Of a stretch of 6,765 bases of DNA, positions 6,402-6,765 are shown piece after piece (position 1 is the stretch's first letter; each line of letters begins with the position of its first letter). Both the position numbers and the translations under genes were made by a program. Source of the DNA: Candidatus Omnitrophota bacterium (GTDB lineage Bacteria > Omnitrophota > Koll11 > Tantalellales > Tantalellaceae); assembly GCA_015231715.1 (NCBI GenBank), contig JADGBB010000058.1:1-6765 (forward strand). The letters run 5' to 3'. The notes under the pieces were generated by a model. The model was not told where the DNA came from. It did not search any database and was given only the letters and a program-made list of their open reading frames with translations.

Positions 6402-6620
6402 CAAGTACGGATGAGGCAGTTAGTACATTTTCTGACACGGGAGCTAAACAACGGCATTTTTCGATCCTTTTTTAACCCTGATGACTCATGCATTCTCCAA
6501 GCAGCTTCGCTGCTTTTCGAAGCAATCGACATCAGGACTGGTAATTGTTAAAAAAGAATCGAAAAATGCCTATAGCTCCCTAATCATCAGAAAATGTACT
6601 AACTGCCTCATCCTAGCTTG
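6402..6620. repeat. Long imperfect palindrome (foldback element or structured RNA)
   Basis: The arms pair as follows: CAAG 6402-6405 with CTTG 6617-6620; 6409-6435 with 6587-6613 (27 of 27 bases complementary); GGGAGCTA 6439-6446 with 6573-6580; 6453-6465 with 6558-6570 (13 of 13); 6467-6476 with 6547-6556 (10 of 10); CCTGATG 6477-6483 with 6530-6536; TGC and TTC (6489-6491, 6493-6495) with 6519-6524; and an apical hairpin AAGCAGC-TTC-GCTGCTT at 6499-6515. GC 6398-6399 with GC 6623-6624 adds two outer pairs. The sum is about 84 pairs, broken by a 3x6 loop, a 6x2 loop, one C-A mismatch and a ten-base one-sided bulge at 6537-6546. It begins about 35 bases after the fabD stop. It is far too long for a simple terminator, though it would stop or stabilise transcripts. 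A MITE-like foldback element or a structured non-coding RNA are the main options. The pairing is certain; the function is not known. Confidence 0.85.
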
Positions 6621-6765
6621 ATGCGGAGTAATCTAAAGGAGAACGAACGTACTGCAGAACAAATACGTGTACTAAAAAATTTTGGGGTGACGCAGAAAAA
6701 AAGCAGCACATATTTGAAAATTTCCCGCCATACGGATAAAAATATTTTACACATCCATGAAGTGG
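6621..6765 (+). CDS. Possible start of an unrecognised protein, cut off by window end
   Basis: From the ATG at 6621, directly next to the palindrome, the frame stays open to the last base, 48 full codons. The product begins MRSNLKENERTAEQIRVLKN and is hydrophilic, rich in Lys, Asn and Arg. I recognise no family. Against it: no Shine-Dalgarno lies ahead of the ATG, the closest in-frame stop upstream is at 6600-6602, inside the palindrome arm, and two reverse-strand frames are also open over much of the same stretch, so openness alone says little. It is not the expected fabG, whose start would show a glycine-rich nucleotide-binding motif. Treat it as a tentative partial gene. Confidence 0.25.
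   Translation, partial: MRSNLKENERTAEQIRVLKNFGVTQKKSSTYLKISRHTDKNILHIHEV

Noticed and set aside
6409..6613. Integron attC site
   Set aside because: The stem is longer than attC sites and the ends do not carry the RYYYAAC / GTTRRRY core sites; no integrase or cassette pattern is seen.
6379..6635. TAATCTA at 6379-6385 and 6629-6635 as a target-site duplication flanking the palindrome
   Set aside because: The two copies lie at unequal distances from the arms (16 and 8 bases) and are AT-rich 7-mers, so chance is as likely.
6635..6641. AAAGGAG as a ribosome binding site for a gene downstream
   Set aside because: No ATG, GTG or TTG lies at suitable spacing; the GTG at 6667 is followed by a stop after one codon.
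6612..6765. Open frames on the - strand beyond the palindrome
   Set aside because: Two - strand frames stay open from the window end to near the palindrome, but the products are Phe/Cys/Ser-rich with no recognisable motif, and no start signal can be judged.

Overview
The window is an ordinary bacterial housekeeping cluster on the + strand, followed by about 400 bases that are not ordinary. The DNA is moderately AT-rich, roughly 40 % GC by eye. Eight genes run in one direction with short gaps or overlaps: rsmD (5' end cut off by the window), coaD, pta, ackA, rpmF, plsX, fabH and fabD. The gene order resembles the rsmD-coaD and rpmF-plsX-fabH-fabD blocks of many bacteria, with the acetate pair pta-ackA set between them. 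A pta-ackA pair suggests an organism that gains ATP by making acetate, probably a fermentative anaerobe. The exact phylum cannot be read with confidence. The GLSLGE nucleophile motif in FabD, in place of the common GHSLGE, hints at PVC/Omnitrophota/Elusimicrobiota-like lineages or another deep bacterial group. This is an inference from memory, not a placement.

Layout: 1-398 is the C-terminal part of RsmD (16S rRNA guanine methylation). coaD (395-880) overlaps it by 4 bases and pta (873-1865) overlaps coaD by 8, so these three are translationally coupled. A gap of 87 bases with two small dyads separates pta from ackA (1953-3095), which must start at a UUG codon. rpmF (3111-3335) encodes a zinc-ribbon L32 protein with a charged tail. 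plsX (3342-4334), fabH (4384-5364) and fabD (5384-6364, GUG start) follow and open phospholipid and fatty-acid synthesis.

How they work together: CoaD supplies the penultimate step of coenzyme A synthesis. Pta and AckA exchange acetyl-CoA, acetyl phosphate and acetate, making or using ATP. FabD and FabH feed malonyl and acetyl units from CoA into fatty-acid synthesis, and PlsX turns acyl-ACP into acyl phosphate for membrane lipid synthesis. The cluster therefore ties CoA supply, acetyl-CoA energy metabolism and lipid synthesis to ribosome genes.

3' end: from about 6190 the last part of fabD changes codon style sharply, with almost no T in third position and many C and A. After the tandem stop at 6362-6367 lies a very long, nearly continuous imperfect palindrome (about 6398-6624) with a perfect 27-bp outer arm. 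It can fold into one hairpin of roughly 84 base pairs. No fabG, acpP or fabF follows within the window. Immediately beyond the palindrome an open frame starts at 6621 and runs off the end; it is unrecognised and weakly supported. The palindrome, the codon-style switch and the broken fab synteny are the parts that deserve attention. I found no evidence of a new multi-gene system.
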